From NCBI GenBank assembly GCA_964007475.1, contig OZ023274.1, positions 24,696,043-24,760,042 of the forward strand: a stretch of 64,000 nt of DNA. Reading direction: 5' to 3'. Positions 1 through 12,420 of the stretch are shown one piece after another. Positions within the stretch are counted from its first letter, which is position 1. Each line of letters begins with the position of its first letter. The DNA is from Hybos culiciformis (taxonomy: Eukaryota > Arthropoda > Insecta > Diptera > Hybotidae). The notes beneath the pieces are model-generated. The model was not told the DNA's origin. It ran no database searches and saw nothing but the letters and a program-made list of their open reading frames with translations. A program made the position numbers and the translations under genes.

Positions 1-60
1 TATTCCTGAACACATAGATTAAATTCTTATATCATTCCGAATAAAATCCCAGCTAAATTT

Positions 61-243
61 CATTTCAAGTGTTCAAAAATTATAAATTCACATAAAATCT
101 CAGCACTTTACTTAAATTTTGAGTTCGATTTCATGTGCTTCTTTAAAAGAATTTCATTTCAAGTGTTCAAAAGTTATAAATTTACATAAAATCTCAGGAC
201 TATACTTAAATTTTCAGCTCGATTTCATGTGCTTCTTTAAAAC
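61..243. repeat. Two-copy tandem repeat, 94-bp period
   Basis: Two head-to-tail units (61-154 and 155-243) share long identical runs beginning CATTTCAAGTGTTCAAAA and ending CATGTGCTTCTTTAAAA, with a few substitutions. The sequence just left of position 61 resembles the unit only weakly, so the array may continue or have decayed leftward. No coding content is seen. Confidence 0.85.
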
Positions 244-2230
244 TAATAAATCCTTGCCATAAATACACTATACCTTCTGCATATATTTGTAGTTCTATAT
301 TCACATGCACTGTAAACATAGAATTTATTTATTTTCATTTTTGGAATTTTTCAAGCATGTGACATGCTAACAAAAATAACAAAAATCAGTTTTTGTTTTC
401 TTTCCTCATATATACATATAAAATAATTGCAAAAATATATATAAAAATAACAAAATAGTAAGTACTAAATATACAAATATATAAGATAAATATATATGAA
501 AATCTAAAAAAAAAAAGAAAATACAATGAAAATTGCACATAATGCAATTTTACAATCCCTTTGAAATTTTCTATTTAAAATATCATCTGAGAGAGATTTT
601 CTAACATGACAATTTATAGTTTATGATTAATGACATTTTTACAATTATTCCATTATTTTTGATTTTGTTTTCTTTTTTTTCTTTTTTTTTTTTGTAAAAT
701 TTATAATATTTTATATTTTCATTATAATCATTTTTATGTTTTTTCATTTTCATATGAAATGAATTGAAATTTGAAACACTTTATGTTTTTATATGAAACA
801 TTTTTTTTTTCGTTTTTAACAAAGATGAATTATAAAATTAATTTTATAATAGCATATTTACTGTCATTGTTATATTTGTTTATAAAATTGATATTGTCAG
901 TAATTATAAAATAAAAAACATAAAAAAAAAAATTAGCCATTATTAAATAATGAAGGAAAATCTTTATTATATATTTTTTTTCAATTTTCATGTAATTTAA
1001 TATTTTATGCCAATGACAAAATAATTTTTTTTTTTAATAATTTTTAATTTGATAACAAATTTTAAGATAAGATAAAAAAAGTTAAAATTAAATTCATTGT
1101 CTCCTCTGAACTTCTTTGTGTATTCAAGGTAAATATATAGTATAGGTCTCGTTCTTTGTTACTGTCTGTATGATCAAGAAGCTCATTTGTATTTAGTTTT
1201 TGCTCGAATTCAATAAGTCTATGAATAAATGAATATAATATATTATATTAAATGAGTATAAAGACTGTGTAGTTCTCGTTGTTTCAATGCAAATCGAGCT
1301 TTAGTTCTCAATATATTCACTCGTTTGAATAAAATTTTATATCATTTGGAGTTTTGATTTTTGCGAATTATATATCCAGTCAGATTTACTTTTATTTTTA
1401 TGGGCTTAACTTAAATAAACATTTGTATCTTACGCTTACTATCAAACTCGAATTAGAAGCACAATATAAATCTTCGTAATTCCAAATCATGTTTTAATTG
1501 TTTGTGTTAGATGGGTTTTTCTCGTTAGTTAAAGTTTTTATTAAAAACTCTTAGTTCTTCATATAAAATTCAACTTGATGCCGGAGATATAGTAACGTTA
1601 ATGTTGACTTAAGTTAAACCATGAACTCATACATTTCCAATATAATAAATCCAATTGTTTCTTTGGTTAAGTTGATTATGAAAAATCTCGCCGTTATTTA
1701 AAACAAAAAAAATCCCATGACACTATCCTCTGTAACATAAATATGTTCATTGTATAACTAAAACGTATGTTACATAAATACATACAATACATGTATTTTA
1801 TATTCAATCAACTTCTTTATTATTTTATTTTGCTGTTAATATTTTTTGACAAGAATACTCACTTTAGAGCTGAAAAAACAACAATGTTCTAATAAATATT
1901 TTATTTTAGTAATAATGTATAGTATAACAACATCTAAACAAAAACATATATTATACATTACATGTTCTATGTTTATAAACATATTTTGTGTAAACATTAT
2001 AGCGTGGATCGTGGAAAAAAAAATTAATGGGTAATTTAAAAAAAAAATTACTAAAATTTTCGTAAAATTTTTTTTTAGGAAATTTGAACTATATATTGAT
2101 AAGATAGAAATGGATATATGTACATAGGTATCGCATATTTCAAATAAAATTTGAGATTGAGTCATTTAAGAATTCTGTTTCCAGTTTAAGCGTAATTTGT
2201 CAGAACAGAACTTATTAGCTCAATTATATG
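244..2230. other. AT-rich non-coding stretch
   Basis: A/T homopolymers and TATA-type low-complexity sequence. Overlapping ORFs on both strands near 1836-2165 are rich in I, F, Y and K, and their opposite-strand counterparts are equally open, as expected by chance. I see no gene, RNA or bounded repeat. Confidence 0.6.
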
Positions 2231-2238
2231 TATTACAC

Positions 2239-2643
2239 CAGTGATAGGCAACCTTTTTCGAGAGCGGGTAAATTACAATACTTTCGATTCTCTATTGGAC
2301 AAATGGGTAAAAAATTAATTCGTATTTTTTATTAAATCAAATTTTTTATTAATTTATTATTAATAAAGAAAAATAATAATATTGAAAGAAAAGTTTAATA
2401 ATTAATGACTTCCTTGATGTTGAAATCCTTGCACTATTTTTCTAAATTAGGTGAGTATGTTGTTATTTTTAATCTGATACAAGCATCTGAATTTTCCAGC
2501 GTCAATCTGTTCCTCATTGAGTTTAAAACAAATTTTTTTCAAAATTCAAAAAAATGAAAATGAAACTACTTGGCTGGATTGGGTAATTGGAATATGGCCG
2601 CGGGTAACTATGTTACCCGCGGGTAGGGTGTTGCGTACCACTG
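2239..2643. mobile_element. hAT-type MITE (405 bp)
   Basis: The left end starts CAGTGATAGGCAACC and the right end is its imperfect inverse (reverse complement begins CAGTGGTACGCAACACC). Subterminal GCGGGTA motifs are repeated near both ends. Flanking 8-mers TATTACAC (2231-2238) and TATTAGAC (2644-2651) match at 7 of 8 positions, the duplication size typical of hAT insertion. The ORF starting at 2517 crosses the right end and is not considered real. No transposase is present, so this is a non-autonomous element. Confidence 0.8.
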
Positions 2644-2651
2644 TATTAGAC

Positions 2652-3527
2652 ACTGCTTTTTGTTTAAATGATTTTTCGACATCAATTCGATTGATATGAA
2701 AACATTAAGCTTGTCCAAGGATATTTATGTTCTATTTGGGGAAAAAAAATAATAAAAAAAGCGTTGTGGTTTGATGAATTTTTCGGTCCATCCTTTAACA
2801 ATTATCTCAAATAAATATCTCAAAATAAAAAATTCGGCTTTTAACAATTTATATTACTTTTTCATTTATTATTATTGACCTACATACATATCTATTTATA
2901 TGTATTTCGTTATATTTTGTATATATAAAATATTTTTTTTTTATATATAAAAGAAATTTATGTTATTTTAATGTTTACTCCTATAGCCTAAATTCAATTT
3001 ACTACTTTTTTTTTCATAAAAAATAAGGCTAAAAATTATTTAAATATATACTACATATATGTATATTCAAAAAATAAAAACATTAAAAATGTTAATCAAA
3101 GCAGCATTTATGTATAAATACATATGTATTGTATCAGGCAAATAATATAAAGTTGAATATATAAATGTGTGTTATATATGCTTTAAGATTTAAGTATGTT
3201 AAAAATCAGCATGCATTTATGTATGAGATTATTTTGAATAAAAAAAAAAATTTGACGAAAAAATATAATATGAAACTTTTTATATGTTTCAAAGTAATAG
3301 CTACATTGAATACCCTTTGTATCCATTCTTTATTTTATATGTTTGTTGTGATTTTATTTTATTTTTATCAAGATTCAAATCAGGCCTAAAATTGGCTTTC
3401 ATAGACAGCCAAGTCGATCATTGAAAAATCCAAGAGTGACATTTCAATTAACATTTGTTTGGTTGTATTTTAAGAAATTTGCTTTTGACGCTACAACTTT
3501 TTGTTGAGGAGTTTTGGTTAGTATTTT
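2652..3527. other. AT-rich non-coding stretch
   Basis: Low-complexity A/T sequence. The only ORF of note (3165-3389) is dominated by F, I, K and Y and has no recognisable domain. Confidence 0.55.
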
Positions 3528-3536
3528 TTTGATAAT

Positions 3537-3860
3537 AAAAACACTATAAAATGCTTGAAATTGAATTGCTCCAAAAACAATGTTCGAAAAGCAATTGCTC
3601 TAAAAACAATTGCTCGATTAACAGTTGCTCTGAAAACAATTGCTCGAAATACTCCATTATGTTTTTGTCCTTTTTTAAGCGTTTATTTTTTTTTTTTTTA
3701 CTTTTTACACACCCTTTTCTAATTTAAAAACTAGACAATTCTACGGTAGATTTTTTGTTATTTTTTCCAAATGGTTTTCGAGCAAATGTTTTTCGAGTAA
3801 TTGTTTTTCGAGCAATTGTTTTACGAGAAAATGTTTTTCGAGGAATTCTTTTTCCCTACT
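3537..3860. mobile_element. Fold-back MITE tiled with CGAGCAATTGTTTTT units
   Basis: The left half carries successive copies of a unit like AAAACAATTGCTCGA, and the right half carries the same unit inverted (TTTTTCGAGCAATTG). A short AT-rich centre separates them, so the whole element can fold into a long hairpin. The insertion is framed by TTTGATAAT at 3528-3536 and 3861-3869, a perfect repeat of at least 8 bp consistent with hAT-like integration. There is no ORF. Confidence 0.7.
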
Positions 3861-4531
3861 TTTGATAATTATTTATTATAAATTAAAAAAAAAAAAAACA
3901 AAATATAAAATTCAGATCACTCTATTATAGGCTTAATTTTTTCTATAACTTTATGTTTATTAAACCTATCTAATTTATATGTGAAATCATCAATAAAATA
4001 TAACATTTTCATCCATTTGGCCCATACGTAACTTAATACTGTGATTTAGTTTAGGTTTTTTTTTTTTTACGAACAGAATAAGAACGAAAAGAAGAATTAA
4101 CCTTATTTAAGCTATATTCCATTCAGAGAAAAAAGAAAAAACATAATAAAAGAAAAGCACTTTGTTTGTAACCCTTAAGGATATTTTTTTTTTATAATGG
4201 GCTTTTAGCATTTTTAGATTTGAATGAATTTTTGAAAAAAAAATAAATAAAAAATAAAAACATAATGTTTTAGGCATTATTTTTGAAGTCCGTAAATATT
4301 ACGCAAAAAAAAATTTACACATGCAAAAAAAAATTTTTACATATAAAACATTAAAAGCATAGATTTTTGAAGAGATTATTATAATTTTTTTTTTCTTAAT
4401 TTTTCTTTTCCAAGTATAAAAGAGACAGTACTAGGCAATTTTCGAGAAAAGGAAACTATCGACAGAATAATTATAAAAAAAAAAAAATAATAATCGTTCA
4501 TACTTTTCTTTTTATTGAATTAACTACCCAG

Positions 4532-4876
4532 GATACCCGTACAAAACAAACATTTGACATTTGACAATGCGATATTCGCCTATCCGACATTTGCCAATCC
4601 TATATTTGCCAATTCGATATTTGCCAATTCGTCATTTGCAAATTACATTTGCCAAACAGATATTTGCAAATATTGGATGGATAAATGTTGAATGGGCAAA
4701 TATCGGATTGGCAAATATCGGATTGGAAAATATAGGATTGGCAAATATCGGTTGGACAAATATCGGATTGGCAAATATCGGATTGGCAAATGTAGGATTG
4801 GCGAATATCGGATTGACGTATGTCCGAGGGCAAATGTCTGTTTGGAAAATATCATTTGGGAAATCGTTTCTCCCAC
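4532..4876. mobile_element. Fold-back MITE tiled with 15-bp GGCAAATATCGGATT units
   Basis: About ten copies of a 15-bp unit (right half GGCAAATATCGGATT) face inverted copies in the left half (CCAATTCGATATTTG), making an almost complete palindrome. Perfect 8-bp flanks CTACCCAG occur at 4524-4531 and 4877-4884. Because 15 is a multiple of three, every frame stays open and yields fake pentapeptide-like proteins (frames at 4561, 4600, 4643 and 4692). Confidence 0.75.
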
Positions 4877-4884
4877 CTACCCAG

Positions 4885-7878
4885 CACTGTGTAAATCACC
4901 GCGAGTATAGTTTGATTCATAGTAGATTTATATCGTTTTTTTTATTTTGTTTTTTGAGATTTTAAAATTTACTTAAAACTCATCAAAAAATAGAATAAAA
5001 TCGCAAACATTTTCGGAATTTTGAATCTCATCAAAAAGTCTGCCAGCCCCTGTTTTACTTTATTCATAATGTAAATAACATAATGTTCTATGACGAAAAT
5101 ATTAAATTTTGGAAACATTTTTGAGCACAGGGTGGTTTAATAGAGCCAAAGTTTCAAAAAAAAAATGTATGTTTTTTTTTTTTTTTCGTTTTTTAAGAGA
5201 TAAAAATATTAAATGGGAAAACCAAGTCTATAATGAACGGGGGACATCCTTTTAACAACAACGGAAGTAAACATAAAGTTGAAAATGTATATAAAGTTTA
5301 TTCGTTTTTCCAGTATGAACATTTAAACATTTTTGTTATATTTTGTCTAAGAAATATATAATTTAAGAAAATATAGAAAGAAATTACCATAATATTTCGT
5401 TGCATTTAATCATGCACGTATTTTATATAAATGGAGTGTTAAAAAGAAAAGTGGTTCAAATAGTAGAGCAAGAACATTCGACAGTCGACTCATATGAAAC
5501 TATAATATACCAAAAATGGCAAAAAAATTTATATTAAATTACAAAAAAATTTAAAAAATTTACTATTGTACCAATGCCATAAGAAATTATGAAGGTTCAC
5601 CAAATTTCCCTTCAACGACTGGTATTGATTTAACTTGAAAGACTATGAAAAATAAATATACAAATATCCTTTAAGACTATTCATATTTTTATGAAGAATT
5701 TTAAATCAACTTCCTTAAAAGCTATAAAATTAAGGATGTATAGTTTGGTACTTAATATTTTATTAAATATTGAAAAATTATACTTATAGGGTAATATTTA
5801 ATTTTTGACAAACAAAAAAAAAAAGAATTATTGTGGCCAACAAATTTAATTAACAATGATCTGAGATCACAAGACTAAAGTTTTAGATTTGAAATAACTT
5901 CGTTTTTAGCTAATTTTTTTTTATAACTTTGGAACTGAAATTAGACGAATATACTCATTCAAAACTCATTGATTGCAAAAATTATCTAAATCCATTTGAC
6001 TGTTAGTAAGCATCTAGAAAATCGAAACGGTATTATATAGTCATGTTATGTTCAAGGATAAACAGTTTTAGAATTATCACGTTCACTGAATATATATAAT
6101 ATTATATAAAACGAAGAGCATACATTATAATAAATGAATCTTCTTTAACTGAGGGCGACCATATAGACATATACATTTATATCTATACTGGATAAGGTAC
6201 TTTTTTTTTAATGAATATAAAGAATCCATTTATTTTTATTATTAGATCAGGTCACCTAAATGTCAGTTTTAAAGAACAAAAAAAATATGTTCCTTTTTTG
6301 TTTTTTGTTTTAAAAATCCAATAATTATATATCTCATCCTTTTTAATCCTTTTTTTTTTTCTAAGTTAATTGGTATCAGATTTCTCTACTATTTTTTTTT
6401 TTTTTTTTGTGCAAAAGATTATTATATGAAAACCCCTAGAAAAAGTTGTGGAAGATAAAAAAAAAAACCAAAAAAAAAAAATTGAATGAAAAATACAGAA
6501 GCATCAAAATATTCCATTTCTTAATTTTATGTTTAATTGTGCTAAAATTCTCCCAAAAAATACCCAAGATTTTTTTTTTTTTGCTTTTTGTTTAGAAAAT
6601 TTGTTTAATAGCCTGGCATTAAGTAGTATATTTTATGTCCTTTATCCTTTTTCTTTGTAAAAAGCATTTTTGTAGCATTAAGAAATGAGCTTGCATAAAT
6701 TAAGGACATTTTTATATCATATTGATCAATTAATAAAAGCAAATTTCTTTAAGTTGTAAAAGATTGAAGTACTATAAAAAATTAAAAAACTAGGATTCTA
6801 ATTTTATCATCAAGTTAACAACTGTTATAAAAAGAATGTCGAAAATTGTGCAATGATGAAAAACTGCAATAATGGTTCTATTTCTACTTATCGTGCGTGC
6901 CATTTTGTCTCTACATTTTTCTTCCTAATAATAAATATCAAGAAATATTTTTGTTCTCATTTATTGTCAACATACCGTGGATTTGACAGTGACACGTAGA
7001 AATAATCTTGATGGAAACGAAATGATAGTGCAATAATATTTTCTGCACTAATGAAAATTTTGTACGCTTAAATTTATTTCGAAATATTAGCTAAAAATTC
7101 CTTCATCCAAAGGTAAAGCACATAAAATATACATATTTTGTTAAATATCCCATGTTCGTTAAAATTAATGCATTCTTGATGAAAAAGAAAAATTCCTAAA
7201 TACTAATTTTAACACTTTGGACGTAGGGCTTGGAAAATCTCTATAATATACATTTTATAGAAAAAAAAAATAAAAGAAAATAAATAAATGTTTTAAATAT
7301 TTAACGTAAAACAAGGACATTTTCCTTCTACAACATATAAAATACATTTCACCATTATAAAATGTATCATTAAGTATAATGTACAAATTCATGTAACAAT
7401 AAAAATTTTTTAATAGTATGTTTATATTTTTGGTAAAACCATTAAAAACAGAAAAAAAAGGTAATTTTACAAATATCTACTTTTGTACAATTTTCTTCTT
7501 TTTTTATTTTTTATTTCTAAATACAGGATGTGTATATTTATATATAGATAGAAAAAAAGACAAATAAAATAGAATGTTAAATAAAGGGGTTAGAGCCAAA
7601 GGTTCTAAATTACAAAATATGAAAATTTTGTATGGTTATGAAATTGTGAAACCGTATTTATGCAGCCAGTATACTATATAACGGAGAAATTTACTGCCCC
7701 GGATCAGGTATTGTTATGTTTATACTTTATGTTTATACGAATGGTAAAATAAATGGTTGAGTGCAGCAATTTACGTAATTTTAGCATGAATTGAACTGAT
7801 ATTCTTATTATTGTTAATTAGGCGCTTTACTAGATTTCCATGAAAATCATTTCTTTTTTTAAATAAAGTAAGTTATAC
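4885..7878. other. AT-rich non-coding stretch
   Basis: Homopolymer-rich sequence with no long ORF, RNA or bounded repeat that I can support. Local base composition rises slightly towards the right edge, where the next feature begins. Confidence 0.55.
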
Positions 7879-8170
7879 GTGTTTCCTGGAAGTAAGAAGG
7901 CCCTACTTTCTCTACTTTAAGTATTTTCACGCCAAACACGTACCGCTTCAACGTCACACCCATATTTTGTCAAAATTCCCAGATGCGAAAGGACGAGCTT
8001 CCGAGATTCGTTTTCAGTTCGAACCTCGAGAATGTGAAATTCTCTCTCATCAAAATTGTTCCCAACAGCTGGCCGACGTTTAATTTACGACTTGTGCCGC
8101 TTTAAGAAGAGTTTAAATGATTACCTCCTAACTGTCTCACTTTTAAATCCCGTCTAAACTTCCTGTCCCC
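7879..8170. other. GC-richer island, possible old coding or TE relic
   Basis: Base composition is clearly less AT-rich than the surroundings, and homopolymer runs disappear. Several frames stay open for 40-50 codons on both strands; for example a minus-strand frame ends with LTKYGCDVEAVRVWRENT and a stop. I recognise no family. The composition shift suggests a transposon or exon remnant rather than ordinary spacer. Confidence 0.35.
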
Positions 8171-10062
8171 ATTAACAAATCCATACTTCTTTAAAAAAGA
8201 AAAAAAAAGCTCTGTTTGTTTCGTTGCTGTAACGAAAAATAAAATTAATGATAAAGCTGACTGCTCAATATCAATTCAGCTCATTTTAATTACATAATAT
8301 ATTTTTGATCAATAATCCGGCCAAGTATTAAAATTAATTCCAGCAACATTTTAATAAAAAATTTAAGTTTTTATAAGATATAAGTTTATACGAAAAGTCA
8401 ACTCGTCGCGTTATTCTGACTTGTAGGAAAATTGTAAAAAAATTTCCATCCAATTTTAATGTTGACGAATATTTATTATTATTTTTTTAATTTAATTTAT
8501 CTTCAAATGTCATTTTATTTACAAAAACTTTTTTTATTTTTTTTGATTTTATAATAAAAAATATATAAATAAAGCAAACATATGTAATTTGTTTTTATTT
8601 TTTTTATAATTTCATTTTATAATCTTCGATCTCTAAAGTTAATAATTCGTTTTTCTAATACTTTTTTTTTTTATTTTTCAAATGATGATTTTTATAAATT
8701 TTGTTTACTTAAAAAATATACAAAATAATTTTTTTTTTTACATGTTAAAAGTTTATTATTTGTAATTTCAATCTACAATCCCATATTCTAATTGTATGTT
8801 ATTTAAAAATCCATATATTCAGTACAGATAATCCTCTTATAAACATTATAATAGTATTAAGTATGGAGTTTAAGTACAATGAAAGGGTTCATAAACCTTT
8901 CTTCAGCATATACAACCATAAGCTTTGATATTTGAAAATGTCTGCATTTTACGATTAAAATACTAAATATGGGCGTATAAAGATCAATAGCTGGCTCTAG
9001 AACTTTTTATTCACATCATTATCTATTTAGACACGTGAAAAATATAAATGTGAAAATAGAATTTCTGTGTTAATGTTATACGAGAAATTACTGTACTTAT
9101 GTCTATGATATTCATAATACATACATATATATATAGTGTAATGTTAAATTTACATTAGAAAGCTATGTTTATTTTAGTTTTACATATACATATATTACAA
9201 ATATACATTTATGTATATAAATTTTATCAAAAATCTATGTATAAAATAAAAATTAGTAACTTAATTATGTGTGTTACATGTGATATCTTATCTATATACA
9301 GAATAAAGATGGTTGGTATAGGATATATATATATACTTACGAATATATTAAATGTAAAATAGTCAGATAATATTACAAACATATAATCATATTATATGTA
9401 AATACATGACATATACATAAAATTATAAATATGATATGTAAAAATAGAAATAATAATATGAACAAAATTATATGAATTTCGCATAATAAAGTTAAAATGA
9501 AATCGAAAATATTAAGTGTCACTGCACTCTTTATCTTTTTTTTTTTTTTTTATAAAAGTATTATGAGTTTTGATAAAGATTGTATGGCAATATTATTTGA
9601 ATTCGTTATATGTGTTTTAAAAAAAAAAATTACTATACATTCAAGATATTTTTCAAATAAAAATATGACTAAAAATATATAATCACTAAGCTAAGTTCAG
9701 GTTATTAATTTTTTTTTGAAAATAATTATGATTATTATCAGCTCAATGAACCTCTTAACTTCCATACTTCTAGTTATAGACAAATTTCAGACCTTTCTCA
9801 ATAAATAAGAAAAAAATTTTAAAAATTAATTTTGTCTTGAGTGTATATGATAATGATTGTGAAAGCACTTATTTTTCATCATAATTTTTTGTTAATATAT
9901 TAAATTCCAAGGCAACAAACTGTATTTAAAAAGATATAATGAAGTATCTTTCTAGCACTTCGATATATTAAATTGCAATACAAAAAGATAAAGCTAAGAT
10001 CTATAATTAAGTCAATATATCAAAATTTTATATTTTAAGTATGTTCCTAATATGTTCGTATT
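8171..10062. other. AT-rich non-coding stretch
   Basis: TATA-type low-complexity DNA. Small ORFs at 9165-9362 and 9497-9682 are I/Y/F/K-rich and match nothing. No gene is seen. Confidence 0.55.
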
Positions 10063-10070
10063 ATATAGTA

Positions 10071-10633
10071 CAGGGGTGGCCAGACTTTATCCCAACAGGA
10101 GCCGAAATTACAAAAATCAGAATTGTCGAGAGCCGCAATTAGAAATTGTTTTAAATATCGTCGGTCTCATGCAAAAATCACGAAACTGCAAAAACATAGT
10201 TTTGAAAAAGTTGAATTTGAATTTTTTTTTCTTTTTTTTTAGTACGTTTTGGTACTTTCGGGGAAATAGAAATAGTCTTGCGGATAATTTATGAGCTTTC
10301 GACTTCTAACTTTGAACATATTAAAATTTTAGTTTTTTATAATTTTTCTACAATATAAGAAGAAAACGAGACCGACGATATGTAAACTGTCTTTATTGAC
10401 ATTTTCATTTATCTTTATTTTCATTCATAATTTATTTAAAAAAAATCCCATGTATGTTTATTTATAAAGAAAAATTATAATGACAACCAATACATTACAT
10501 AAGAAAACGGTTTTTTTTAAATAGTATTTTTTAAAAACAATTTTTAACAATATTTTTTCAAACGTGGCTAGAGCCGCAGTGAAGAAGAACGAGAGCCGCA
10601 TGCGGCTCGCGAGCCGCAGTTTGTCCAAGTATG
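10071..10633. mobile_element. hAT-type MITE with GAGCCGCA subterminal motifs (563 bp)
   Basis: The left end starts CAGGGGTGGCCAGACTT, and the reverse complement of the right end begins CATACTTGGACAAACTGCGG. A perfect 8-bp target duplication ATATAGTA lies at 10063-10070 and 10634-10641. The right subterminal region repeats GAGCCGCA in both orientations, probably old transposase-binding sites. There is no transposase; the ORFs at 10052 and 10458 are incidental. Confidence 0.85.
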
Positions 10634-10929
10634 ATATAGTATATTGAACTGAATACATGCACCGAATTTTTATTGTACTTAGATAGTCAAAGTGGGTGCA
10701 GTAACCGTTTTTATAACACCAGTTTATTACTTTCGATAAGCTTTATTAAAAATAATTGTAACTTAGTGTGACCTCAAGTTGGAAAAGCCGTCGGAATATC
10801 TTACAATAAAAATAAAACTTAAGAAGTTAATTAATTAAGATAGTGTCTTCAAAGCATAATAATTTCTCAACACCATGGAAACAGGCAATTATGCAGATTA
10901 AAAGCATATTTTATCTTTTTTATTTTATT

Positions 10930-10973
10930 AACAAAGTATTGGTAATAAATAAACAAAGTATTGGTAATAAATA
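10930..10973. repeat. 22-bp perfect tandem duplication
   Basis: AACAAAGTATTGGTAATAAAT(A) occurs twice in direct succession, followed by an A-rich run. It lies about 150 bp upstream of the ribozyme-like motif. Confidence 0.9.
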
Positions 10974-11119
10974 AAATAAAAAAAAAAAAAATTGTTTCTT
11001 ATAAAAAGTAACAAGAGAATTATTTCCACATTTGATATGTGAATTCAAAAATTTTTTGAACTCACATGTCAATCTTACATATAGTATTATATGTAAAGTG
11101 GTAAGAATTATTTTGAAGT

Positions 11120-11186
11120 GAAGTTTGTCTGGCTAGTTCGTCCACTGATGAGATCAGAGTGGACGAACGCGATCGAAACTAATTTC
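11120..11186 (+). ncRNA. Hammerhead ribozyme motif (type III-like arrangement)
   Basis: All core elements are present in order: cleavage triplet GTC at 11127-11129, CTGATGA at 11145-11151 and GAAA at 11175-11178. Stem III pairs 11120-11128 with 11178-11186 (one U-U, one G-U). Stem I pairs TGG 11130-11132 with CCA 11142-11144. Stem II pairs GATC 11152-11155 with GATC 11171-11174. Loop I contains GTTCGT (11136-11141), perfectly complementary to ACGAAC in loop II (11163-11168); this is the kind of loop-loop contact natural hammerheads need. Predicted self-cleavage is after 11129. A run of 18 A follows at 11201-11218, so it may be part of a retroposed or satellite-like unit. No second copy was seen in the window. 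The fold was drawn by hand and activity is untested. Confidence 0.65.
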
Positions 11187-11219
11187 CATATATCCTAAAC
11201 AAAAAAAAAAAAAAAAAAC

Positions 11220-12415
11220 ATATTTTATCGTTATTTCAAAACAAGGAGCTTATATCTACAATATACATTTTGTATTTTATCCATTCTAAGAACACTAAAA
11301 ATATTTCCAAGTTTCTGAATTTGACTTTATGACAGCCTCTTATAATATATTCTATAGGGGGATATAAAAATCAAAAAATTGCCCATATTTTTCTTTTATT
11401 CAATCCTTAAAATTTACCCCATTTTGTACAAATACTTTCAGTAATATTCTCTGACAGTAAAGTACTAAAAAAAAGAAAATTTTTTTTTTTAATTAGGCAA
11501 TAATAAAAAAAATCCATATGAAAAACTCGTCAACAACAACTCTCAAAAAAAAAAATTTTGTTCTACACACATTCAACTTTTTGTTTGAAGTACACCAATT
11601 TTATTTTTGCAGAAAAAAGAAAAGGCAAAAAAAGAAAAAAAATTAAATTGGATTTTGATTTTGTTTTTCGTTTTCTTTTTTGTTGCCATAGATTTATTTT
11701 TTCGACGAAATCATATGAAACTAAAAACTTATGAAATAAAAAATCGTATTTGAACCAAAAAAAAAGACAAAAAAAAAGTTATTTCGTGCAAAAGTGCATA
11801 GGATGTATTTTGATTTTTTTGCCATTTCAAAGTGGATGAATATTTTGTCATACTTCAAAACCTGTTATTGTTTTTTTTTCTACTCTGATTTTTTAGTTTG
11901 TAACTAAGGTGGTGTTAACCATATGTCCATTACTGTAGAAACAATATTTTCGGTTTCTACGAACAATCTTTCAGATATCCTAAATATTTTGTTTAACTAG
12001 TACAGCATAGAATTTTATTTTAACTTTTTGGTTTTCAATCAAACTGATGCAAATAGACTATATTATGTTTTGTTTTCTGTCAGGTCATCGTTCCAGTCCA
12101 CACTAAAATGCATCTACCTAGCTAAGTTACTTATCCGATTCGAATCCAAAGTAATTATGTGCAATTACCCTTTTCATCTCAGCTAAAGGATGAGACTCTA
12201 CGATTTCGAGTTTCGGAGTTACAAGCTCTTGCTCGACAGTCTAAGGTTCTAAATCATTTTCATATTATAACATATACTTATTATAACATATACTAATTTT
12301 TTGAAAATTAGTAACTTGGTTAGATTGAAAATTATTTACGTAGAGAAACTTCCAATAAACTCTGAAAATTGAGATCTACTGTATGATGTCGATTGAAGAA
12401 GTTTAAAAAATGGTA
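11220..12415. other. AT-rich stretch, less repetitive near 12000-12480
   Basis: The first part is homopolymer-rich. From about 12050 the composition becomes more balanced and homopolymers become rare, which may indicate an old transposon insertion leading into the RT-like fragment at 12421. No complete gene is seen. Confidence 0.45.
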
Positions 12416-12420
12416 AGCAC

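Noticed and set aside
3537..4876. Regularly spaced short repeats that could suggest a CRISPR-like array
   Set aside because: Units are contiguous or nearly so, inverted in the second half, with no unique spacers of constant length, and the genome is eukaryotic.
4561..4965. 134-codon ORF resembling a pentapeptide-repeat protein (LANIG repeats), with matching frames on both strands
   Set aside because: It is the translation of a 15-bp DNA repeat in a fold-back transposon; all frames give periodic peptides, so the periodicity is in the DNA.
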